Positions 10,885-19,829 of a DNA stretch of 64,000 bases are shown one piece after another (within the stretch, counting starts at the first letter, position 1; the number at the start of each line of letters is the position of its first letter). The stretch spans positions 99,788,316 through 99,852,315 of the forward strand of contig OY757011.1 of NCBI GenBank assembly GCA_963580285.1, in the 5' to 3' direction. The position numbers and the translations under genes are program-made. The notes under the pieces were generated by a model. That model did no database searches and was not told the origin of the DNA. It saw only the letters and a program-made list of their open reading frames with translations. The DNA is from Lucinisca nassula. Taxonomy: Eukaryota; Mollusca; Bivalvia; Lucinida; Lucinidae.

Positions 10885-11050
10885 CATAAAGTTGGGAAAA
10901 GAGGGGAGTTCATTAGACTTGTTAACCTTGAGCCAAAGCTGCCCAGATTTTTTCAGCAAAAATAACAAAATTTTAGATATTGTACTTGCTCGAACAGTTA
11001 ACAATATGACCACTAAAGAGCTTGTTAAGCTAACAAGGCTTTGAACAACT
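10885..11050. repeat. Family E repeat copy
   Basis: Contains CAGATTTTTTCAGCAAAAAT, TTTTAGATATTGTACTTGCT, CAGTTAACAATATGACCACT and GCTTGTTAAGCTAACAAGG, a version of the element centred on the hairpin at 43782-43848. Confidence 0.5.
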
Positions 11051-11679
11051 GGGCCCTGATAATTATGTGAATGTGCATGCTGTGGCAGGTCCTTCTTGGG
11101 TCCGTACATCCAAAGACAAATTTTCACTCATCACATCTCATTTTAGAAGTGTTATGGAGTAGAAATGTCTATTAGATTGCTTTTGGCATGTGTTGTTTAC
11201 GTATACACTTTACACTATATCTTAGTTGTCCTCAATTACTGTAAATACCCTAAAGTTTTAGTATTAATGTTAATTTTTTTTGTTATGAAATTTATTGCTG
11301 AACAGATGTGATATACAGTCTAACTTCAATAACTTGAGAATAGAAGTGGACCAGGAATCGATACAATTAACCCACAGCTCCCATCAGAGACACCAAAGGG
11401 AAAGAAACACAAACATGAAACAACAAACCCTAATGGAAAAGCCAAAAGGACAGTTAATTTCCCACAAAATAGCAAATAGGCTATCCAAAATAAAAAATAA
11501 TATAAGCGACACAAACACCCAAAGACAAACCATAAAAAAATAAACCGCGACAGAAGAACGCCTTGGAACGGTCAGCGAGAACGAATTCCACTGGGGGGCT
11601 TAAATTGATTTTACATGGCCACAATCCTCGCCCTTACTTCTGTCGCAATCAAGACAAATAATTTGTTCAGTCTGCATGA
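11051..11679. other. Intergenic, no gene seen
   Basis: A purine-rich run near 11390-11540 gives open frames on both strands. Neither has a domain or splice context. GACAGAAGAACGCC...TTCTGTCG at 11548-11645 forms a loose inversion. Confidence 0.4.
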
Positions 11680-11840
11680 AGGCCTCCTGACTGTGGTGTA
11701 GTAGATAAGCTACTCTCCTCATAAACCAGGAGTCGTGGGTTCAATCCCGGGGTTCTCCAGTCTTTCTGGTTATTCTTTAAACTGAGGTCCCGTCTCCGTA
11801 TGACTTGAGCTGTTGGTGGGACGTAAAACTCACACTCAAT
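11680..11840 (+). mobile_element. tRNA-derived SINE (family S2)
   Basis: Box A-like GTGGTGTAGTAGATAAGC and box B-like GGGTTCAATCCC are followed by TTCTCCAGTCTTTCTGG, a CCCGTCTCCGTATGACTTG block and the tail GTTGGTGGGACGTAAAACTC. Sense orientation relative to the copy at 10629. Confidence 0.75.
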
Positions 11841-11934
11841 AACTTGAATACCTTCGGAACCATGGAAATGTGTTTATAGTGCCATGTCACTAGGTATAAG
11901 GGTGATCACTTCAGAAAGTCTTTATAATCTTCTA

Positions 11935-12015
11935 TAAAATAAAGGTATGTTGTGTGTACTCATTAGGATCCCATCTTTGAGGCAATTCTAATGATCATAC
12001 AAACCATACCTGTAC
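11935..12015. mobile_element. MITE2 fragment
   Basis: A diverged central hairpin: GTACTCATTAGGATCCCATC, TTTGAGGCAATTCTAATGA, ending ACAAACCATACC. Adjoins the left TIR of the Tc1/mariner element. Confidence 0.5.
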
Positions 12016-12060
12016 TTCTTCAAGATAAAATCAGGTAAACCTTTGTAAAATATCCAAATA

Positions 12061-13638
12061 TACTACTCAAAGTTTGATAGGGATCACTTTTTTAATGCAA
12101 AATAATTTTTTGATGAATTAATCACTTGAATCCAAATTCGATACATAATGATAGAAAACGTATCCTTCACAAAACCTTGTGATTAATTTTGTCAACTGGT
12201 ACTGCATTCAAGCGTGACAACAGCAACCGTCTTGGCACCCCCAAAATTTACCGTAACATGAAGGGATTTGGACAACTGATTTTTCACAAATTTCCAAATT
12301 TGTTTAGACAAACGTGCCTAATAACGTGTATGGCGTCCACGGGCACCAATTACAGTACGGCATCGCCTGCGCATGCTCGTAATCCGAGTCTATATCTGGT
12401 TTTGTGGAATCAGCTTTCATTCAGCAACCAATGCATCTTTGAGCTCCTGTGAAGTGCTCGGATGCACAGGTCGGGCTGAAACAGCACGCTGTAGCATGTC
12501 CCGCGCATGCTCAATCGGATTTAAGTCTGATGACCGAGCAGGCCAGTCCATACGAACGATTGTCTCACGTTCCAGATAGGAATCAGTGACATTGGCATGG
12601 TTGGGACGGGCATTATCGTCCATCAGAATAAAGTCCGGACCGATAGCATCTGCATATGGTCTCACAAACTCATCAAGAATATCATTACAGTACTTCTCTG
12701 CCATTAACGTTCCGTTTTCAACGACGTACAAGTCAGTTTTACCGTTCACGTTTATCCAGCCCAAACCATGACTGACCCCTTTCCATAGCGATCATGCTCT
12801 GCCACATTCAAGTCATCGAATCGCTCTTTAGACATTCGCCGCACTAATTGATGTTTATGAGTGAAGTCTAGACAGAATCTGGACGCCTCAGTAAACAGTA
12901 CTGGCGTCAAGTCACGAACCGTCCACCTGACGTGAGTTCGGGCAAAGTCCAACCGGTCTAGCACGTGCTGTCTCGTCAACGGAACACGTACAGCAGGCCT
13001 CATAGCATTAAGTCCAAACTCGTGGAGCCCGTTTCTGACAGTTTGTGTAGAAATTCGTACTCCAGTTCCGTTCCTAAGCTCGTTATGCGAACGTGTAGCG
13101 TTCAGGAACCGTTGACGTCGAGACTGACTCAACAAGAAACGGCCCTGACGTTGAGTTGTAGCCCTTTCTCGACCCCGCCGTGTCTGTGTGAAGTATTTCA
13201 GTGGGTAAGATGCCGACTCCACATTCGGGAAACCACGCTGTGAGACACATTCAGAATTCCAGCAACACGGCGTTGAGAGACGCCAGATTCCAACATTCCG
13301 ACGCCACGATTAATTTCTTCGGGCTCAGACGGTTTCTTAATTGTCCCCTAGGCATTTTAGTGTTTCACAAATCAAATGAAGTCCTTTTTACGCTTGGTAA
13401 AGGAACACTGACAAGTTTGATTGGTCTGTTGGAAAGCAGTGCTACGCAAGATTTTGGGGGTGCATGAGTTCGTCTGCGAAGTGTGAGAAGTGTGCACTTT
13501 TATGAGTACTGAACTGCACACGAGTTTCTGCTTAAGATATTTATCAAAATACCGAGTACAAATTCTGTCAAGAAATTTTAAATTTTCAGTGCAAAATTTT
13601 GTATATAAAAAGTGATCCCTATCAAACTTTGAGTAGTA
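12061..13638 (-). mobile_element. Tc1/mariner transposon, decayed
   Basis: 1578 bp. TIRs begin TACTACTCAAAGTTTGATAG (12061) and the exact reverse complement ends at 13638; the match continues for ~30 bp through GGGATCACTTTTT. TA dinucleotides at 12059-12060 and 13639-13640 fit the usual TA target duplication. The single gene runs right to left. TIRs are better conserved than the gene. Confidence 0.9.
12417..13356 (-). pseudogene. Tc1/mariner DD34E transposase pseudogene
   Basis: The family cuts and pastes DNA at TA. Reading begins at an ATG at 13354-13356 (MPRGQLRNRLSP). An N-terminal helix-turn-helix region follows only if a frameshift near 13318 and another near 13200 are allowed. The DNA-binding/linker part lies in 13222-12752. 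The catalytic C-terminus lies in 12764-12417, in a different frame, so there is a third frameshift near 12755 just after VMVWAG. The second catalytic Asp (MDDN) and the Glu (DLNPIEH) are present, 34 residues apart. The first catalytic Asp is lost: the usual FTDES reads FTEAS. Intact length would be ~310 residues. It cannot encode an active enzyme. Confidence 0.9.
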
Positions 13639-13781
13639 TATATGGATGTCTGAAGCTGTTGGGAGGATTTCTCAGGGACTCAAGAGCCAGTTCGAAGTCT
13701 GCCAAGGATAAATGAATTATGTGCTCGAGGTATTGAAGCTTGACTGTAGTTTGACAAACTGACACCCCTAAATTTTGAAAT

Positions 13782-14090
13782 GTTTGTTTGTATTGGAGTT
13801 TAACGGCCCATTCAACACTATTTTAGGTCATATTTGAGCCGGTCAGTTTACCTACCCACACTTGTCCTGGGCAGGCTTATACATAAGCGGTTAACGAGTA
13901 CATAGCACATTCTTTCCCCAGAAACTGACAACAGCCCTTCTTGAATCAGTGGAAGAGAGGATGACCATAGAAAAGATTTCATTGTCAATCTCCAGGAAAG
14001 AATGTTGCCGACACCGGAAGGTATCGAACTGGCGTCCTCCTGATCACCAGTGAGACGCTCATCCAACTAACCTACCGAGGCCAGCAAGAT
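13782..14090 (-). mobile_element. tRNA-derived SINE (family S3)
   Basis: On the minus strand the head reads GCCTCGGTAGGTTAGTTGGA (box A-like) and CAGTTCGATACC (box B-like). The body contains GAAATCTTTTCTATGGTCA. The tail CCGTTAAACTCCAATACAAA runs into CAAACA repeats. Other copies at 25245-25545 and 45055-45325, also on the minus strand. Confidence 0.75.
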
Positions 14091-14129
14091 TTTGAAATGA
14101 ACTCTTGTTACATATAGGAAGATTCCAAT

Positions 14130-14480
14130 TGGTTTTGTTTGTTTGTTTGATTTGAGGTTTAACGTCCCTGTCAACACTGTAAAGGTCATTTTGGAGACGT
14201 TGCTTCCCATTTAGTGGGACTTTTACCCGACATTGAGATGAAATTACATCTCAAGCCCTGCCGCCCAATGAAACCAATAGGGTTTATAAGCATGGACGGG
14301 CCGACTCCCACCGCTTTGCCTGGGCAGGCTTAGATCCTCTAAGCAGTTTGCCAGTACTTGTGTGCGGGTCGGTTTCAGCTCTGCGTGGACGCATCATGCA
14401 GCCCATATATTTCTTCAAGCCCTGATGGGCGGGGGCAGTGATTCCATTTGGAACAAATGGGGTTAAGTCAGCTGTCACAT
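14130..14480 (-). mobile_element. SINE-like element (family S4)
   Basis: The minus strand ends GACGTTAAACCTCAAATCAA followed by (ACAA)n. The body carries GGAAGCAACGTCTCC, ATGTAATTTCATCTCAATGT and CCTGCCCAGGCAAAGCGGT. Seven copies in the window: 14130, 23375, 34115, 40475, 42315, 45780 and 61405. A tRNA head is not evident, so the SINE label rests on length, dispersal and tail. Confidence 0.65.
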
Positions 14481-14784
14481 CCTGTAGTGTCTATACTATT
14501 TGGCATATAGGTTTATGGTTATAGCATATAAATTTATACAAGCATGTTGTAGGGATATATTGTTTTGTGGACAACATCAAACACTTTTTGCATGGTTAAT
14601 AACGAGGCATAATATAAGTCTGTTTTTGTAAACAGCTGTATAGATGTATATAAAATCTGCTTTTGAAATATTAAATATATAGCTTACAACTAGGACTTGT
14701 TTTTTCTGAACTCCCTCCGTTTCATATTGTCATGGACAGTGAGTGGCTAAGCCATAAGAAAATACAGTAAAATTCCTATATTAA

Positions 14785-14849
14785 GACCACCTTTGGGTCT
14801 GTTCAAAAGTGGTCTTCAAGACCACTTTTGAACAGTCTCAAAGGTGGTC
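14785..14849. repeat. Near-perfect 65-bp palindrome
   Basis: Left arm GACCACCTTTGGGTCTGTTC then AAAAGTGGTCTT; the right arm is its reverse complement with few mismatches (AAGACCACTTTTGAACAG...AAAGGTGGTC). It is embedded in a TIR-like context (TATTAAGACC near 14777 against GGTCTTAATAGTG near 14924), so it is probably the core of a ~170-bp MITE. Confidence 0.75.
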
Positions 14850-15014
14850 CCTGACCAGAAGACACTGGTTTCAGAAAACACGAAGAAAGAATAATAACAC
14901 CCTTCCAAACAAGCTTTTTAGCTGGTCTTAATAGTGGCATTTCACTATTACCATTACGATAACATGTTTGTGACACAGTGCATTGTATCAGTCTCCAATA
15001 AGGTCAATTGCACG

Positions 15015-15775
15015 ACCCGCAGAAAAAGCGACCGACTGAAGTCGGTTGATTTTCTAAGAGTGCCCTAAAATCACCGTGTCATTCTGTCGGTCTGTCTGTA
15101 CGTCCATAACCCGTTTGTGAAAATTGGTGATAGTGACTTTTAACCGCTTGGAATTTTTAAACAATTTTTGGCATACTGATAGATATCAATGAAATCTAAC
15201 CAATGAACTTGCGAAATATTACATTCCATTTAGTATTGCCTCGCTGAGGCGAAAAATGTGAAAATTTTCTAACTGCTTCTCCTCGGAAACCATTGGGCCT
15301 ATTGAAGTCAAATTTCATATGGAACCTCTATGGGATGGGGGGAAACCAAAATTTGCTCATGGGGTCCAGGTCAAATGACCAAAATGGCCAAGCCATATAT
15401 GGTAAAAAGTCTTCTCCAGAACCACTGGGCAGATTTCCACAAAACTTGATAAATAGCATTTGGGACGTAGGCCCATCATAAATTGCTTAAATGGTGACCC
15501 TGGGTTGACCTTGACCTTTGTGTCTAGGTCAAACTTTGACACATATGCTTTTGTATTGGAAAAGTGAGAATGCATTTTATCCTGCAAACGATTCAGAATA
15601 CAGTATTAAAGTATAAGATATATTTTTGCTCCTTACGATAAGGTGCATTTATTGGGGGAACTGTTTTAGGTCCAGGTCACATGACCAAAATGGCCGCCAT
15701 ACCCATATATGGTAACACTCATAAAGCTAAAAGCATCCGGCGGGTCATGCACTTCAGCTGAAGCACTGGTTTTCT
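15015..15775. mobile_element. Repeat with hairpin ends, tandem-like core
   Basis: Begins with the short palindrome CCGACTGAAGTCGG followed by TTGATTTTCTA and ends with CTTCAGCTGAAG before CACTGGTTTTCTAAATAA. The interior has GGTCAAATGACCAAAATGGC near 15370 and a relative near 15676, and AAAGTATAAGATATATTTTTGCTCC. Short frames at 15293-15481 and 15357-15587 are repeat translations. Confidence 0.5.
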
Positions 15776-15813
15776 AAATAAAATTTGTGATTCTTTTTTT
15801 TTTTTTTTTTTTG

Positions 15814-16556
15814 TCACACCTGCTATGAGCATGGCGCGATATAAGCGCCCGGTTTTCTGTCCGTTTGCATCAACCCTAGCGTTCACCCAGATGGTTGTTT
15901 ATTTCTCAAGAACTATAAGAGCTTCATTAATGATACTTGGTACAAACTTGTATCTGTGGATGGCAACTTAAATGCAAGCATCCATATTTGACCTTGACCT
16001 ACATCTTATGGTTCACTGACTATGTAAAATATTGAGACCACCCTGGCGTTCACCCTAATGGTCAAGCTAATTTCTCAAGAACTATTAAGAGCTTCATTAA
16101 TGATATTTTGTACAAACTTGTATCTAAGGATGGCAATTTTAATGCAAGCATCCATATTAATCTTGACCTACATTAAATGGTTCACCGACTTTGTGAAATA
16201 TTGTGACCCCCCTAGCGTTCACCCTTATGGTCAAGTTCATTTCAAAAGGACTATAAGAGCTTTATTAATGATACTTGGTGCAAACTTGTATCTAGGGATG
16301 GCAATTTTAATGCAAACATCCATATTTGACTAAATTTCATGGTTCACCAACTTAATGAGCTATTGCATCAACCCTAGTGTTCAACCTAATGTTTCAGTTC
16401 ATTTCTCAAGAATTATTAGAGCTTCATTAATGATATTTGGTACAACCTTGCATCTAGGAATGGCAACCTTTATGGAAGCATTAATTTTTTACCTTGGCCT
16501 AGATTTCATGGTTTGGTGACTTTGCACTCCCATAGCCTTCAACGGAATTCTTGTTT
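15814..16556 (-). repeat. Tandem repeat element, unit ~155-171 bp, four units
   Basis: The GCGTTCACCC-type motif starts near 15889, 16044, 16215 and 16376. Each unit also holds TTTCTCAAGAACTAT, AGAGCTTCATTAATGATA, CAAACTTGTATCT and a CATATTTGACCTTGACCTA block. The end CATAGCCTTCAACGGAATTC then TTGTT matches the reversed start of the copy at 63478. A poly-T run precedes it at 15797-15812. Confidence 0.75.
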
Positions 16557-16559
16557 TTT

Positions 16560-16665
16560 ACCTGAAACTTAGCTTGTAGGTGCTTGTTAGGACCGCCTCA
16601 AAGAGTAACAAGTACCTACAACCTATGCCTTAATGCAAAAATAAGAAAAGTGTATACCCCTAAAC
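16560..16665. mobile_element. MITE2 fragment
   Basis: Contains AGCTTGTAGGTGCTTGTTAG, GACCGCCTCAAAGAG and the opposing CAAGTACCTACAACCTATGC arm; the central stem is partly deleted. Confidence 0.55.
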
Positions 16666-16711
16666 CTCTTTAAATGGGCCCCGTCAAGCGATTTTGGTAC
16701 TTATCGCCTAT

Positions 16712-16777
16712 GCGAGCAGTGAAGGTTCAGGCGAGCCTGTGCATCCGCGCAGTCTCGCCAGAACCTTCGCTGCTCGC
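16712..16777. repeat. GC-rich palindrome
   Basis: Arms GCGAGCAGTGAAGGTTC...GGCGAG (16712-16735) and CTCGCCAGAACCTTCGCTGC then TCGC (16754-16777) pair over ~24 bp with an 18-bp loop. It lies in an unusually GC-rich island (16680-16920). Confidence 0.7.
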
Positions 16778-17036
16778 TCATACAAGCAGTGAATCAAGAG
16801 GAACCTTCAGACAGAAAGCCATATTCCTGGCCCCTCTGAATAGCTGGGCATGCGCAGTTAAAATTTGTCATGGTGGAATGCGCGAAGACACAAATTCGCT
16901 TGGCGGGGCTCATATAAGGAGCGTCATTTCACAAACTTGTTAACCTGATGACTTATTTACTGCACATAATCTGACACATCAACTCCTTCCCTTACTTTTT
17001 CAAACATTTGAAAAGGTAAAATGCACTGCCCCATGT

Positions 17037-17489
17037 TCAGGGGAACAACCTACGTCAGAGCATTGACGTCATAACCATTCATAGGTTTGCCGGCATTTAC
17101 TACACAAAAGGCATTTGTCACAACAAGTAGGCGCAGATGGTGCATTAGATCATAAAAGAATCAAACATACTGAATTCTGTCTCAGAAATGTGACCTTTTC
17201 TTCAAATAATTCGACACAAGCTGATTTGGCAGTGGTGTCGGAACTACCATTGTTTACAGCTCCGAATCAAATCTTGTGGCGAAGCTATCGAAGCCTTTTC
17301 AATGTCTCTAGGTGGAATTAGCTCACTGATGGGACACAAATATTGTTCGTTACCAGCTGAAGTATGTTTTCTGAAGACTCTTAATGTACATATCTAGTTT
17401 GAAGCATTTTATTTACCCTATTTACACCAATATGGCTGTTTCTGAAATGGGTACGACATCTCTGCTATGACGTAGGTTGTCACCCCTGA
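17037..17489. mobile_element. TIR element (MITE), ~453 bp
   Basis: Left end TCAGGGGAACAACCTACGTC and right end GACGTAGGTTGTCACCCCTG then A are inverted with a small mismatch block. The interior has a GACGTCATA motif next to the left end. The 68-codon frame at 17115-17321 has no recognisable domain. Confidence 0.65.
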
Positions 17490-17679
17490 TGTTGTGTCAA
17501 AAAATTGCTGGATGAGTGCAACAGTGTAGACAGATGCTGTTTTGATGCTGCGTTTTGTGTCTTCACTGTTTGCTCGGCCTTCCTATCCAAATACATATGG
17601 TAAATAAGTTATGCACAAGGAAAATTTAGAAAAAAAATCCTCTTTCCCCAAGATGGAGGCTTATTACTCCCCATTTAAG

Positions 17680-17800
17680 AAAGCTGCTCACTTTTTTTTT
17701 CAGCAAAAATATTTTCACCATATTGAATGATCAAAGTGTTAATGGTACGTTAGCTAAAGACGTTGTTAGTTTTGAGCAACTGGCCCAAGTGTTTCAAACA
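17680..17800. repeat. Family E repeat fragment
   Basis: AAAGCTGCTCACTTTTTTTT, CAGCAAAAATATTTT, CATATTGAATGATCAAAGTG and TACGTTAGCTAAAGACGTTG match the right half of the 43690-43925 element. Confidence 0.5.
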
Positions 17801-17854
17801 TATCTCGGTAACCACATGCCAGATATTCATATCTGAATTGATTTTGTAAATATA

Positions 17855-18067
17855 AACACTTTAAATGCCAATCACAACAATTGCTGTCAGCTTTGTTTTT
17901 TGCTGGTTACTATATTATTGTTGCAAACTATTTGTTCCCAGTTCAGACTAGGAGCAGTCTGATCTGGGTCCATGCCTGTATGCAAAAATATTTTTAAAGT
18001 TTGCAAGAAGATTCAGCACGGACAACACTTTATTAATAGCTGTTTTTCTAGGCTTCTTCAGGGTTAA
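17855..18067. mobile_element. MITE family B copy
   Basis: Contains TGCCAATCACAACAATTGCT, TTGCTGGTTACT, a GACTAGGAGCAGTCTGATCT stem, ATGCAAAAATATTTTTAAAG and the right end CTTCAGGGTTAA at 18056-18067. Confidence 0.65.
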
Positions 18068-18213
18068 ATAAATATAAAATTGGCTGTTTCCATTTCTGCA
18101 TAGCTGAAAACCTTTGAAATTATTTTACAATGGGATAAAAACTGTGCATTTTTCAAATACACACAAGGTAGTTTAAAATGTGAATTTGATGTAATTTGGA
18201 CCTGAGGACCATT
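18068..18213. other. Unassigned interval between repeats
   Basis: AT-rich sequence with no feature that I can support. Confidence 0.3.
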
Positions 18214-18499
18214 ACGATAACACACCCGTGGCGACACAGTGCATTTTTTCACATTTCCGAACTGGCTACTTTTCTGATGAAAACCCTTGATATTTTTCTT
18301 ATTTATACTGCAAACATAGGTTGTGGTAACTCGTTAGAACCGCCTCATTGAGGCGGTTCTAACGAGTACCCACGACCTATGTCTTGGAGCAGAAATAAGA
18401 ACAAGAGGGCCATGATGGCCCTGAATCGCTCACCTGAATCCAAGATGTTTCAAAGCTAATGGAAATGAAGGATTCACTGTTTTAAGGAGATGTGGATCA

Positions 18500-18750
18500 A
18501 AGTCTTTTATGTTTGGAGGCCATTTTTCATTGTAGTGGAACCATTTTAGCAGCAATAGAGGAAAATTTCTGTGAAATTATTTTGAAATAGACCATTATTT
18601 TGAAAATGGGTCATTTGCCTCGAGATGAGAAGGTGTCATTTAAAGGTTTTTGTATTTTTAGGATTTGGGGAATTTTAAAAGAGGGTCATCTAAGGAAAAT
18701 TCCTGTTAAATTACTCTGAAATTGGGCCATTTTTATTCGGGTACCTCAAC
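18500..18750 (+). repeat. Degenerate copies of the array unit
   Basis: GGAGGCCATTTTTCATTGTA, CTGTGAAATTATTTTGAAAT and GGTGTCATTTAAAGGTTTTT are recognisable relatives of the main array unit, separated from it by ~1.1 kb that includes a diverged CAAACAGTG hairpin (18868-18960). Confidence 0.55.
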
Positions 18751-19829
18751 TCCATATCATTCTTGTTCTCAAATTTTAACAAGCACAATTTACTACTTAA
18801 CGACCATAGGTGTTTGTGGGACATAGAACTCAAACACAAACAAACAAACTACCTAATCTTAAGTGACAAACAATGTAGATCCCGATGAGATGCCATGTTC
18901 TACAGCGTGTCAGGTTGGTCTTCACCGTTTCCTCAGCTCTGTTTATCCAAATATGCAAGATACAAATAAGGAACTTCCTATAAAAATCCTTTATAGGCTG
19001 AGCACACGATTAATTTGTTAAGTATAGACATGTTTTGAAATTTCCATAATCATGAACATTTGATCAAAATTAAAGTTCAGTAGTATATTGGTAGTGAAAC
19101 TTTTAATGCCACGGTACTGACTTATAGTGTAAGTGCAAATATAAGAAGTGAAAATAACAACTCAATATAAAGAAAATTTTTATTGGTAAATATAAAAAAG
19201 TAACATGTAAAGTTGAACAATATTAAATGACTTCAAACTGGCTGGATTTTGTTGAAAAAGAAGAAATCCTCAAGGCATCTTGGCAAGTATTTTATCATTT
19301 TTTATGAAACTTTTCAGGCAAAATATACTAGAGGACTTTGAAAACGCAACATCATTCTCAAACCTTTATTGCTCGAATACTAAAAAAGACAGCATAATGA
19401 ATTTGATTGCATAACAAAGCCTGTCCAGTTTACAGTATGCACTAGGAATTCTGTTTTGCAAAATTAAACGTTTGAAGCCATAGCCGTTTTGAGACATGGG
19501 TATTTAAAATCGAAGGACACAAATTCAACTGCCATTTACAGTACTTTAATTTTGATTCCTGGTTAAACAAATCTGTACCTGTAGCTTCGTAGACATTTGC
19601 ATACTCATCCTTAATCAGTTAGTAAACAGTTAACAGAACAATACACACACGTTTCTACACCTTCAAAGGTGACGAAATACCCCACCGACTCTGATTACTA
19701 TAGTCTAGCTATTCACATCAACATCGTGAATCTTTCAGTGTTTCAAGCTTTTGCGTTCCGTTATGTTTGCAAAAGTAAAATGGCATACACAAGTGACAAG
19801 ATACGAATAAATAAAAATTGCATTACACT
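18751..19829. other. Unique-looking filler inside the Helentron-like element
   Basis: A diverged palindromic module sits at 18868-18960 and a SINE S2-like tail scrap at 18800-18850 (GACATAGAACTCAAACAC). The rest is AT-rich with no coding signal and could be captured genomic DNA. Confidence 0.35.

Noticed and set aside
14041..14090. Possible tRNA gene on -
   Set aside because: Box A/B-like motifs are present but the acceptor and anticodon stems do not pair; it is a SINE head. The same applies to 10700-10779, 11680-11755, 37849-37925 and 45240-45325.
13848..14478. Minus-strand frames of 72 and 64 codons
   Set aside because: SINE families S3 and S4; the tRNA-like boxes run through them.
15797..15812. 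Poly-T as a LINE poly-A tail
   Set aside because: No LINE sequence lies upstream on the minus strand; it adjoins a tandem element instead.
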